Shown here: positions 56,586-64,000 of the stretch, in pieces | How positions within the stretch are numbered: position 1 is the stretch's first letter | How the letters are laid out: every line of letters begins with the position of its first letter | Notes under the pieces: model-generated | Seen by the model: only the letters and a program-made list of their open reading frames with translations | The model's database searches: none | Told to the model about the DNA's origin: nothing | Program-made: the position numbers and the translations under genes | Assembly: GCF_014202905.1 (NCBI RefSeq) | Contig: NZ_JACHHY010000005.1 | Coordinates: forward strand, 142,425 to 206,424 | Origin: Chitinivorax tropicus | GTDB taxonomy: Bacteria; Pseudomonadota; Gammaproteobacteria; Burkholderiales; SCOH01 | DNA length: 64,000 nt | Direction of reading: 5' to 3'

Positions 56586-57968
56586 ATGGATGTATCGCAC
56601 TCCCCCCGACAAGCTGCTTCTCCATCACTGCTGGCCTTGGCCTGGCCCATTTTTGTCGAGCAGGCACTGCATCTCATGGTCGGGCTGGTCGATACTTTCA
56701 TGGTCAGTCATATTTCCGACCAGGCGGTTGCCGCGTTGGGTACCGCCAATCAATTTGTCGCATTTTTTCTGGTGCTGTTTGGATTTGTCAGTATGGGCTG
56801 CAGCGTGGTGGTCACACACCATCTGGGTGGGCAGGACAAGGAAGGGGCCGAGCGTGTTGCCGCAACGGCAATCAGCGTCAATACCTGGTTGGGGCTTGCC
56901 ATCAGCATTGCGGTGTATTGTTTGGCCGAGCCTTTGCTACGGCTGGCACAGCTCTCAGATGCCTTGCTGCAATACGCCGTGCCATTTCTGAGCCTGATGG
57001 GTGGGACGCTGTTTCTGGAATCCATCAATCTGGCCATCTCTGCCGTGCTCCGCGCGCATGGGCACACCCGTGACGCCATGTTGGTGACAGTGGCCCAGAA
57101 CATCATCAATGTCATCGGGAACACAATCCTGCTCTTCGGCCTGCTGGGGGCCCCAAAAATGGGCGTGGTCGGTGTCGCGTTATCTACGGTGATCAGCCGG
57201 CTGGTAGCTTGCCTCGCCTTGTGGGTGCTTCTGGAATATCACACTCATCTGAAACTCAAGGCCGCTGACTTCTTCAGCGTTCACCGTGAACGTCTGGGAC
57301 GGATTTTACACATTGGCCTGCCGGCGGCGGGCGAGAATATCTGCTGGTGGCTGGCTTTCATGACCGTGACAGCGTTCACTGCACGCATGGGCGAACAAGC
57401 ACTCGCGACACAGACCTATACCATGCAGCTTGTCTGGTTAGTGGTGTTGGCAACAGTTGCAATCGGCCTGGCAACCGAGATTCTGATCGGGCGGTTGATT
57501 GGCGCAGGGCAATTTGACGAAGCTTATCGGCAACTGCTCCGTAGCTTGCGAGTCGGGTTTGCCATTTCCGTCCTGGTGGTCATTGTGGTTTCGGTGCTGT
57601 CGCCTTGGATTCTGAGCTGGTTCACCCAAGACCCGGTGGTGATTGCAACGGGTGCCATGTTGATGCGGATTGGGTTGATCCTGGAGCCGGGGCGGGTATT
57701 CAATATTGTCGTGATCAGCTCACTGCGTGCGACGGGGGATGCGCGATACCCCGCCATGATCGGCATGGTGTCCATGTGGGGTGTCATGGTGCTGGGGGCG
57801 TGGTTTCTGGGCACTTATATGGGGTTGGGCCTGGTCGGGGTGTGGGCGGCGATGGTGCTGGATGAATGGTTGAGAGGCATGCTCATGTACCGGCGCTGGA
57901 AGCAAAGAAAGTGGCTGAAATATGCCCAACGTACCTATGCAAACGTACAATCCGGTACCGCTGTTTGA
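56586..57968 (+). CDS. MATE-family multidrug/toxin efflux protein
   Basis: 460 residues with twelve membrane helices in two similar halves. MATE landmarks are LAWPIFVEQALHLMVGLVDTFMV, AVAALGTANQF, LGGQDKEGAERVAATAI and the second-half GLPAAGENICWWLAFMTVTAF. Transport would be driven by H+ or Na+; the substrate is unknown. ATG 56586 is chosen by similarity; an upstream extension to 56484 lacks it. No regulator is adjacent. Confidence 0.93.
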   Translation: MDVSHSPRQAASPSLLALAWPIFVEQALHLMVGLVDTFMVSHISDQAVAALGTANQFVAFFLVLFGFVSMGCSVVVTHHLGGQDKEGAERVAATAISVNTWLGLAISIAVYCLAEPLLRLAQLSDALLQYAVPFLSLMGGTLFLESINLAISAVLRAHGHTRDAMLVTVAQNIINVIGNTILLFGLLGAPKMGVVGVALSTVISRLVACLALWVLLEYHTHLKLKAADFFSVHRERLGRILHIGLPAAGENICWWLAFMTVTAFTARMGEQALATQTYTMQLVWLVVLATVAIGLATEILIGRLIGAGQFDEAYRQLLRSLRVGFAISVLVVIVVSVLSPWILSWFTQDPVVIATGAMLMRIGLILEPGRVFNIVVISSLRATGDARYPAMIGMVSMWGVMVLGAWFLGTYMGLGLVGVWAAMVLDEWLRGMLMYRRWKQRKWLKYAQRTYANVQSGTAV

Positions 57969-58183
57969 AAGTCCTGAGCGCCTGCAACATGGCCATCCCA
58001 GATCGACTGGCTTTGGCAGACCCGGCAGGGATTGAACTATATGAAGCGCCTTCGCTTTAATTGGCAAACAGCAAACACTGCTTGTTGATGCATCGTGGCA
58101 TCAGGCCGCACCTGTGTTTATCTAAGTGGGGCAAGGAATAAACGCTTGCTGAGGGTACGGCTTAGCTGCTAAGTGATGGTGCG

Positions 58184-58209
58184 GGGGGCTTCTACACAAA
58201 GAAGCCCCC
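58184..58209. repeat. Perfect ten-pair hairpin between converging genes
   Basis: GGGGGCTTCT-acacaa-AGAAGCCCCC, with neither arm followed by a T-run. It separates the converging MATE and DUF2062 genes and may slow transcription from either side. Confidence 0.6.
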
Positions 58210-58227
58210 GGCGTCATTCAGCTGAGA

Positions 58228-58728
58228 TCACATGGTTTCACATGATGCCTGCTTGTTGCGTTGCCGTGCACGCCAGCGTAACACCACCGAGCCTTTCCAC
58301 GCGGCGTGTAAGCCGAAATAGCCCAATAGTGAGGAAACAATGGCGATGGTCAACAGCCCGACAACGAATGGGGCGCCCAGATTGGCCAACCAATGCTCAT
58401 ACATCTTCAAATCGGGCAGCATCCACCCACCCAATTGGTAAGCGCTGAAATAGATGGGGGGAACGGTGAATGGATTGGTGATGAGTGTCGCGGCAGCGGC
58501 AACCGGTAGATTGTGACGGAACCAGATGGCCGCCAATGAGGCCAATGCAATCTGCGCAATAGGAATGGCAAAGCCGATGAATAAACCGACAGCCAGCCCA
58601 AGCGCCATTCCTTTTCGGTTGATGTACCATAGTTCTGGCCGGGCAAGATACGGGCGGGCAGGGCCAAGCCATTGTTGTGCCATGATTTTTTCTGGCGTGG
58701 GTAGCCGACGATGCAACCACTTCTTCAT
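58228..58728 (-). CDS. DUF2062 membrane protein
   Basis: 166 residues. Basic N-terminal part (KKWLHRRLPTPEKI) followed by three membrane segments near 45-70, 85-105 and 120-145. The DUF2062 core is seen in AVGLFIGFAIPIAQIALASLAAIWFRHNLPVAAAATLITNP and FTVPPIYFSAYQLGGW. The function is unknown; some relatives are fused to glycosyltransferases. A GAGAGAGA stretch precedes ATG 58728. Confidence 0.88.
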   Translation of the reverse strand: MKKWLHRRLPTPEKIMAQQWLGPARPYLARPELWYINRKGMALGLAVGLFIGFAIPIAQIALASLAAIWFRHNLPVAAAATLITNPFTVPPIYFSAYQLGGWMLPDLKMYEHWLANLGAPFVVGLLTIAIVSSLLGYFGLHAAWKGSVVLRWRARQRNKQASCETM

Positions 58729-59303
58729 CTTTTCTCTCTCGCTCCATCCGCAAAATAATTTAGACCATTTCCAGCAAGCGATAGTTCATTCTTTTCAGGC
58801 GACTAGCCGCAGTACCGGCGAGTGCGGGCTGTGAAGCCATGCCGGGTGGTGCAGGAATGGCATCCCTAAAGGAATCCTCGCTTGCGCCCCCCTCCAAGAC
58901 CGCTTCCTCAAAAATTTTTTGTGATTTTTCTGTTTTGCATTGCGTCAAATGAGTAGCAATAGGCGCAATGCTGTTATTTGGGAAAATGCCTTTATATTGT
59001 TGCCAATTTCGCTCGATATTATTTTATCTGTATATTTGATTTGTTTTTAAAATCATCAGATTTTTTCGTTGAATACCTCGAATTTTCTCTCGCAATTGCA
59101 CAAATACAGCTCTTCCTTTGTGCGTCGCAGATCATTCTAATGACATAAAAATGTTTGCAATTTCTCTTCGTTTGTCCGGATAATCGGAATTGCTTGTTAT
59201 GAAATGTTACGGCATTACAGTGGCTTGGCATGAGTTTAATTATAGTGATGTCGTACATTCGAACTGGCGAAAATAAAGAAATTAAATAAAATAGGAGAGT
59301 AAT
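58729..59303. other. 575-base AT-rich stretch before the subtilisin gene
   Basis: From about 58920 on, the DNA is much richer in A/T than its surroundings. No coding frame is supported on either strand; a frame of 108 residues on the minus strand has no ribosome-binding site or recognisable protein. It probably forms a long leader and promoter region for the secreted protease, similar to the AT-rich leader of the sphingomyelinase-like gene. Confidence 0.5.
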
Positions 59304-61103
59304 GTGAAGCATAATGATTCGGGGTATTTCTATATGCCCAAACAAGTTGCTGTGCTGGTATTCACACTATTTTCAGCTTCTGCTTTTGCCGCTGGAGAGG
59401 CAAACGGATCGGATCGTACCGATCGGATGATCGTCAAATACAAGTCCTCATCGCTGGAAAGCATGAGCGCCAGAACGTCGGCATCCATGATGGCCGAGCG
59501 CATGGCATCCGCTCAACGGATCGGGCAACAAATGGGCTTCAGCCTGCGGACGTTGCGTCAAACCGCAACGGGTGCGCAGGTATTGACTTTGAATCGCAAG
59601 GCGTCGGTTGAGGAGGTGAGCCAGCTGGCTGCGAATTTGAAAGCACAAGACCCGAATGTCGAGTATGCCGAGCCAGATCGGATCAAGCATGCCATGCTCA
59701 CGCCCAATGACAGCCGATTCAGCGAGCAGTGGGATCTGACCGAAGCAACCGGGGGGATGCGCCTGCCACAAGCCTGGGATCTGTCGACCGGTCAAGGCAT
59801 CACTGTCGCGGTGATTGATACAGGCTATCGCCCCCACAGCGATCTTTCTGCCAACCTATTGCCTGGCTATGACTTCATTACCGATACCTTTGTCTCCGTC
59901 GATGGGGACGGGCGGGATTCGGACGCCCGGGACCCAGGTACTGTTACGAAGGCAGGAGAGTGTGGTGGTGGCGAGCCGAAATGGGACTTGACCTCCAGCT
60001 GGCATGGTACGCATGTTGCTGGAACTATCGCAGCCTTGACCAATAACCGCGTGGGGGTGGCTGGCGTAGCGTTTGATGCACGGGTTTTACCACTGCGGGT
60101 GCTGGGTAAGTGTGGCGGGTATACCTCGGATATCGCCGATGCCATTATCTGGGCTGCTGGCGGGGCTGTGGATGGTGTACCTGCCAACTCTAACCGTGCA
60201 AGGGTCATCAACCTGTCACTGGGCGGGAAAGGCAGCTGCGAAATCACGACACAGAATGCTATCAATAGCGCACGCAACAATGGTGCGGTGGTAGTGGTGG
60301 CGGCTGGCAACGATAACGTCAATGCTGGCGGATTCAGTCCTGCCAACTGCCAAGGGACGATTACGGTGGCATCCACCAACCGTGCCGGTGGCCATGCTTA
60401 CTATTCGAACTTTGGCAGCGTGATTGATGTGTCGGCACCCGGCGGCGAAACCAATGTCACTGACGCGAATGGCATTTTGTCAACGGTGGACATCGGCCAA
60501 GCCACGCCGGTCGGCGAGGGCTATTCCTTCTACGAGGGGACTTCCATGGCTGCACCCCACGTGGCGGGGGTAGCGGCATTGATGCTCTCCAGAAACCCAT
60601 CCCTGACGCCTGATCAGGTCGAATCCCTGTTGAAGTCCACCGCACGTACCTTCCCGGCAACGTGCTCGCAATGTGGCGCGGGTATTGTTGATGCTAATGC
60701 GGCGGTCAGGGCAGCGGATAGTGATACCACGCCCCCCGGATCAGGCGGTGAGACTGAGCCAAACGACTCGCTATCAGGTGCCAATATCATCAGCACCAGT
60801 GGTACGGTGCAAGCCAACATTGGCTCCAGCCGCGATGTCGACTACTTCAAGGTGACATTGCCGGCGGGCAAGACGTTGAGGGCGAGCATGACGCCAGGTA
60901 GCGGCTCCGCTGACTATGATGTCTATCTGTACAACGATGCTGGATCGCTGCTGTCCAGTAGCGAGGCGGGGGCGGGCAGGGTGGATACAGTCTCTGGCGC
61001 CAACTCCGGCAGCAGATCGGTCACCCGCTACGTCGCGGTGAAGTACTACAGTGGCGGAACCGGCTCAAGCAGTGGTAAATACAGCATTCAGTTCAGCTGG
61101 TAA
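59304..61103 (+). CDS. Secreted S8 subtilisin-like serine protease with PPC domain
   Basis: 599 residues. A signal peptide (VAVLVFTLFSASAFAA) is followed by an I9-type propeptide (about 40-125, MIVKYKSS...VEYAEPD) and a subtilase domain with Asp172 (AVIDTG), His234 (SWHGTHVAG) and Ser414 (GTSMAAPHVAG). A C-terminal bacterial pre-peptidase PPC domain (about 485-599, ETEPNDSLSGAN ... DVDYFKVTLPAG) is typical of proteases exported by type II secretion. Six or more Cys in the mature domain could pair. The start is GTG 59304, behind AGGAGAG. It is extracellular and its own inhibitor is removed by autoprocessing. Confidence 0.95.
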   Translation: MKHNDSGYFYMPKQVAVLVFTLFSASAFAAGEANGSDRTDRMIVKYKSSSLESMSARTSASMMAERMASAQRIGQQMGFSLRTLRQTATGAQVLTLNRKASVEEVSQLAANLKAQDPNVEYAEPDRIKHAMLTPNDSRFSEQWDLTEATGGMRLPQAWDLSTGQGITVAVIDTGYRPHSDLSANLLPGYDFITDTFVSVDGDGRDSDARDPGTVTKAGECGGGEPKWDLTSSWHGTHVAGTIAALTNNRVGVAGVAFDARVLPLRVLGKCGGYTSDIADAIIWAAGGAVDGVPANSNRARVINLSLGGKGSCEITTQNAINSARNNGAVVVVAAGNDNVNAGGFSPANCQGTITVASTNRAGGHAYYSNFGSVIDVSAPGGETNVTDANGILSTVDIGQATPVGEGYSFYEGTSMAAPHVAGVAALMLSRNPSLTPDQVESLLKSTARTFPATCSQCGAGIVDANAAVRAADSDTTPPGSGGETEPNDSLSGANIISTSGTVQANIGSSRDVDYFKVTLPAGKTLRASMTPGSGSADYDVYLYNDAGSLLSSSEAGAGRVDTVSGANSGSRSVTRYVAVKYYSGGTGSSSGKYSIQFSW

Positions 61104-61116
61104 GCACGTAAACAAG

Positions 61117-61141
61117 AACGGGGGCATCTGCCCCCGTTTTT
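61117..61141 (+). terminator. Terminator of the subtilisin-like protease gene
   Basis: ACGGGGGCA-tc-TGCCCCCGT followed by five T, fourteen bases after the stop codon. Confidence 0.9.
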
Positions 61142-61208
61142 CGCTGCCACCCATTCCTCACCCCCTGTTTTCTGAAACACCCGCGATAACAGGTCAAGCC
61201 GGGGGTGC

Positions 61209-61739
61209 TCATTTCAGTAGATGTGCGAACTGCTGGATCACCTTGTTGACCTTGGGTGAGATGATCAACTGGCAATAAGGCTGGATCTGGTGCTGGTTGT
61301 AGTAATTGTGGTGGTAAGGCTCAGCGGCATGAAACGTACTTGCTGCCGTCAATTCAGTAACGATTGGCGCACCCCAGCTATTGTCCGCCTCCAACTGGGC
61401 CATGATGGCAGCAGCCTGGGCCTGTTGCGAGGCATCCATATAGAAAATAGCCGAGCGATATTGCGTACCCACATCATTACCCTGTCGATTGCGAGTCGTC
61501 GGGTCGTGGATCTGGAAAAATACCGTCAGAAGCTCGGCATAGCTGATCACAGCGGGGTCGAACTCGATCCGGACTGCCTCGGCATGACCGGTTTGGCCGT
61601 CACACACCTCACGGTAACTAGGGTGGTCAACATGCCCACCAATATAGCCTGACGTGACCTGATGCACCCCCTTCAAGCGCTGGAAGACGGCCTCCAGGCA
61701 CCAAAAACAACCTCCACCAAGCACGATAGTTTCTGTCAT
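61209..61739 (-). CDS. msrA: Peptide methionine sulfoxide reductase A
   Basis: 176 residues. Active-site Cys in GGGCFWC (8-14) reduces methionine-S-sulfoxide; GHAEAVRIEFDP, IHDPTTRNRQGNDVGTQYRSAIFY and EPYHHNYYNQHQIQPYC complete the family pattern, including a C-terminal region that carries the resolving Cys (QPYC). No signal peptide. AGGAGAG lies before ATG 61739. It is the last gene of chromosomal GC content before the AT-rich accessory segment. Confidence 0.97.
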   Translation of the reverse strand: MTETIVLGGGCFWCLEAVFQRLKGVHQVTSGYIGGHVDHPSYREVCDGQTGHAEAVRIEFDPAVISYAELLTVFFQIHDPTTRNRQGNDVGTQYRSAIFYMDASQQAQAAAIMAQLEADNSWGAPIVTELTAASTFHAAEPYHHNYYNQHQIQPYCQLIISPKVNKVIQQFAHLLK

Positions 61740-61781
61740 TTTTCTCTCCTAAGTCCTTGTCGCATAATGGTTCACAGCATT

Positions 61782-61866
61782 TCAGGAACCGAAACAATCA
61801 CTACCAAAACTTGGTTGATCGCTGTAAAATGTGCCAATAGAACAGCCAAATTTTAGAGGTTCCTGA
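61782..61866 (+). repeat. Nine-base inverted repeat around the integrase ribosome-binding site
   Basis: TCAGGAACC at 61782-61790 is exactly complementary to GGTTCCTGA at 61858-61866, whose last base is the A of the integrase ATG and which overlaps the GAGGT ribosome-binding site. It could form a long hairpin hiding the start, or be two half-sites for the integrase or a repressor. Confidence 0.5.
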
Positions 61867-63047
61867 TGACCACTGCCACACCGCGAGGTATCCAAGAAAT
61901 TAGTTGGACATTAAAAGATGGCACTGTCAAGAGTGCATATCGTGTGCGGATTACAAGGAAGAACTTCAAAGGTCAACGGAGTTGAGTTTTTGACAACTTG
62001 AATGAAGCCAAAGAGTATTTAGCATTATCAAAAACCGTTCAAGGTAAAAAGCTAATTTATTCCATTGAACAAACAGAAGAAGAAAAATACCGTTCCGACA
62101 AAGAAAATCGTAACGATTTTAGTTTTGAGCATTTTGTGAAGCTGTACATTCGTGATTACATTGATACCAAACCACGAGAAACAGAACTTCAAAAAAGGAA
62201 CCATGCAAGCACGGTAGCTTTTTTCAATATTATTCTTGGAATCTCCATTCTTGATAGGTCACTTACCTATCAAGAAAAAGTGGACATGGGTGTCGGCAAT
62301 CCTGAAGATCCAGTTTATAAATATTTTGGAAAATACGACATTCGCAAAATCACCCCCATTGACATTAACAACTATATCAAGTCAAGGAAGCGGCTTGAAT
62401 TGAAACCTATTTCAATTCAACGAGAGATCACACAAATTTCCAATGTCTTCAACAAGGCAAAATATTTTTCTGAGCTGGATTCCATTGTTGAACTTCGCAA
62501 TCCTTGTCGTGAATATGATCTGGATTTATTGAAAAATAACTCCTTAAAACGTGAAGGATTTATTTCTGATTAAATGCTTGAAAAAATCTTCACAGCATTT
62601 AAACAATATTCAAATTCAGAACTCTATGAAATTTCCAACCTGTCTTTACTCACTTCAATGCGAAGAAGTGAAGTCATTACACTCAAAAAAGATCAGGTTA
62701 AGGAAAATTATATTCAACTCATTCATGCTAAGTCAGGCAAGCCACGAAAAATCTACCTGACAAAAGAAGCACAGGAATACATTGCCACACTCAAATAAAA
62801 GAATGACAAAGGGAATTTCTTCGCCTATACCATTATGGGCTTTGATCGAATTTTTCACGCACAAGTGAAGAAGCATGGATTCGATTTGAGGTTTCATGAC
62901 TTCCGAAAAACTGCAATTTCAAGAACCTTGTCCAAAGCAAATGATAATTCCTTGCTGGTGGCAAATGTTCTTGGCTTTTCGTCAGTTAGAAAATTTGACG
63001 AGCTTCATGAATTAAAACCTAACCGACTAAAAAATGAACCTCAATAG
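61866..63047 (+). pseudogene. Tyrosine recombinase (integrase) with three in-frame stop codons
   Basis: One reading frame from ATG 61866 to the stop at 63045-63047 encodes a phage-type integrase of about 390 codons: an N-terminal arm-binding domain, a SAM-like domain (FVKLYIRDYIDTKPRETELQ) and a catalytic domain with R in MRRSEVITL, K in AKSGKPRKIYL, and HxxR in FHDFRKTAI. Three stops interrupt it with no frameshift: TGA 61983-61985, TAA 62571-62573, TAA 62796-62798. Each could arise from one C-to-T change (CGA or CAA). The later His box is VLGFSS and the tyrosine is not evident. It is almost surely inactive. AT content is far above the chromosome on its left. Confidence 0.82.
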
Positions 63048-63537
63048 AATAATAGTCCTTGGAAATAGTGGATCAGGGAAGAGTTGGATTGCAAAGAACT
63101 TAGCTTCAGCCATGAGCAGCGAGTGGATTGACTTAGACACCATACATTGGGAGCCTGGTGGGTATGGTGTAGCAAGAGATCGTTTAGTTTCCCTGCAAAT
63201 GGCAAAGCAACATGCCGAAAACAATAAATGGGTAATCGAAGGAATTTATGGATGGATTATTGAAGAAATTCAAATTCATGCCACCTATCTTGTTTGGTTA
63301 AAAATAAATGAACTGGAATGCATTGAAAACATTAAATCTCGTGGAATTAGAGGAAATGGAACCGAAGAATCATTTTCCGCCCTACTGAATTGGGCGGGCT
63401 CTTATAGAACTCGCACTGGATCAAGCTCATTTGATGGACATCAGGCAATTTTCAATAAATTCTCTGGGAATAAAATTACATTAACCTCACGAACCAGCAT
63501 TGATGAATTTCTCAGCTCAATAGGAAGTAAAATTTAA
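63034..63537 (+). CDS. P-loop kinase-like protein (adenylate-kinase/FlaR-like)
   Basis: 167 residues, intact, AT-rich like the integrase it overlaps by 14 bases. Walker A is GNSGSGKSWIAKNLA (10-24); next are WIDLDTIHWEPGGYGVARD and VIEGIYGWIIEEI, typical of small P-loop proteins annotated as adenylate-kinase-like, topology-modulation protein or FlaR. LVWLKINELECIENIKSRGIRG fits the lid region. It was probably carried by the same mobile element. The substrate is unknown. Confidence 0.8.
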   Translation: MNLNRIIVLGNSGSGKSWIAKNLASAMSSEWIDLDTIHWEPGGYGVARDRLVSLQMAKQHAENNKWVIEGIYGWIIEEIQIHATYLVWLKINELECIENIKSRGIRGNGTEESFSALLNWAGSYRTRTGSSSFDGHQAIFNKFSGNKITLTSRTSIDEFLSSIGSKI

Positions 63538-63566
63538 AAAAGTCAGTCGAATGACTGGCTTTTTTA
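63536..63566 (+). terminator. Terminator of the P-loop kinase-like gene
   Basis: AAAAAGTCAGTC-GAAT-GACTGGCTTTTT, twelve pairs including one G-T, with a T-run. It begins at the stop codon. Confidence 0.88.
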
Positions 63567-63581
63567 TTTTCTATCGAACTA

Positions 63582-63609
63582 TTGACAATCTCTCGATTTT
63601 CAATATAAG
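63582..63609 (+). promoter_or_regulatory. Sigma-70 promoter candidate
   Basis: TTGACA (63582-63587), 16-base spacer, TATAAG (63604-63609). It points toward the gene start at 63855, about 245 bases downstream. Confidence 0.5.
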
Positions 63610-63820
63610 TACAATAACAGTTTCCCGACTGGTAGTTAAATAATACGAATTAAATTCAAATTGTCAAGCTGCTCAGCGAGAAATTGTCAGGGCAATTTTT
63701 TATGCGTCGATTAAGTTCCACAGTTCGGAGATTGCTAACGTGAATAGCTAATATGAAGGCAGGTTAGAAATATTCAGGACAAGCTCCTGATAACTGTAAA
63801 TCCCCCTTAGCAGGTAGCGA

Positions 63821-63849
63821 CACTATTATTATAGTGATAGTGAAGGAGG
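63821..63849 (+). promoter_or_regulatory. Operator-like hairpin next to strong ribosome-binding site
   Basis: CACTAT-TATT-ATAGTG (63821-63836), a second ATAGTG at 63837-63842, then AAGGAGG at 63843-63849. The tandem half-sites right before the start look like a self-binding repressor or antitoxin site. Inference. Confidence 0.5.
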
Positions 63850-63854
63850 CTAGA

Positions 63855-63869
63855 ATGAGATTTAAACAG
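63855..63869 (+). pseudogene. First five codons of a gene interrupted by an IS element
   Basis: ATG AGA TTT AAA CAG (Met-Arg-Phe-Lys-Gln) lies five bases after a perfect AAGGAGG. The next bases, TGACC, are the end of an IS3-family element, so the remainder of the gene, if it survives, is beyond the IS outside the window. The identity cannot be told from five residues. Confidence 0.6.
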
Positions 63870-64000
63870 TGACCTTTCCCCGTTAGGTATCCCAGTCTTT
63901 AATTGGCAACCTGGGTCCTCTGTTGGTGGTACTTCTGCCGGAATTCTTCCGGCGTTAAATATCCCAGCGCACTATGTGGCCGGGAGCGGTTGTAATCGAG
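63870..64000 (-). mobile_element. End of an IS3-family insertion sequence
   Basis: The element end lies at 63870 and begins TGACCTTTCCCC, a typical IS3-family terminal repeat (5'-TG). The transposase C-terminus follows inside. The other end and the target-site duplication are outside the window, so its length is unknown. Confidence 0.85.
63899..64000 (-). CDS. IS3-family transposase OrfB, C-terminal 33 residues
   Basis: The minus strand reads LDYNRSRPHSALGYLTPEEF and then RQKYHQQRTQVAN before the TAA at 63901-63899. YNxxRPHxALGYLTPxEF is the classical C-terminal signature of IS3-family DDE transposases (rve fold). The catalytic residues lie beyond the window. The 5' part is cut by the window edge. 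Confidence 0.93.
   Translation of the reverse strand, partial: LDYNRSRPHSALGYLTPEEFRQKYHQQRTQVAN

Larger units (their letters stand above)
63538..63869. other. AT-rich intergenic region with promoter and repeats
   Basis: Holds a terminator, a sigma-70 promoter candidate at 63582-63609, the direct repeat AAATTGTCA at 63658-63666 and 63681-63689, a hairpin at 63821-63836 and the interrupted gene start at 63855. No other coding frame is supported. Confidence 0.55.

Noticed and set aside
59019..59345. 108-codon minus-strand frame in the AT-rich leader of the protease gene
   Set aside because: No ribosome-binding site, composition follows the AT-rich background, and it overlaps the start of the protease gene.
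63658..63689. Two AAATTGTCA copies as attachment-site direct repeats
   Set aside because: Only nine bases and 23 apart, too close to bound an element; kept only as a possible regulatory repeat.

Overview
The window looks like chromosome of a GC-rich betaproteobacterium, probably of the Neisseriales / Chitinibacteraceae / Chromobacteriaceae type. The evidence is the class I PHA synthase, a complete gspF-to-gspN pseudopilin and platform operon, a DUF2917 gene divergent from a MocR regulator, a recA-recX pair under a perfect LexA box, and many cyclic-di-GMP signalling proteins. The species is inferred from protein character only; no rRNA is present.

Layout. 1-6,000: two tandem paralogues sharing a C-terminal beta-rich module, an EF-G paralogue whose catalytic His is replaced by Tyr, a divergently read MurA paralogue and a small zinc-ribbon protein. 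6,300-12,900: phaC, then a patch of decaying genes (one frameshift, one in-frame amber stop), a KefB/C-type K+/H+ antiporter and a TetR regulator. 13,500-20,250: type II secretion genes gspFGHIJKLMN; gspC, gspD and gspE are not in the window. 20,300-31,600: hexose-6-phosphate mutarotase, HPt/HD-GYP protein, DUF2917/MocR pair, recA-recX-periplasmic protein operon, DUF599 protein, orphan amino-acid-binding protein, rmuC and folD. 31,700-32,080: tRNA-Pro, tRNA-Arg and tRNA-His from one strong promoter, ending at a clear terminator.

32,300-61,750: a degenerate metallo-beta-lactamase-like lipoprotein, a YheT hydrolase, phosphomanno/phosphoglucomutase, a secreted sphingomyelinase-like phosphodiesterase, alaS, a five-PAS GGDEF-EAL protein, an EAL-HDOD protein, an RhlE helicase, the MdlAB heterodimeric ABC exporter, a NhaR-like regulator divergent from htpX, a MATE exporter, a secreted subtilisin-like protease and msrA. 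The sphingomyelinase-like enzyme and the protease both carry signal peptides and are plausible clients of the type II secretion system.

61,780-64,000 is an abrupt AT-rich accessory segment. It holds a tyrosine-recombinase gene kept in one frame but cut by three stop codons, a P-loop kinase-like gene, and the end of an IS3-family element that has landed five codons into another gene. I found no CRISPR array, rRNA, prophage structural module or clearly new multi-gene system. The most unusual signals are the stop-riddled integrase, the IS-interrupted gene behind a strong ribosome-binding site, the EF-G and MurA paralogue pair, and the small cluster of recent gene decay at 8.6-10.2 kb.
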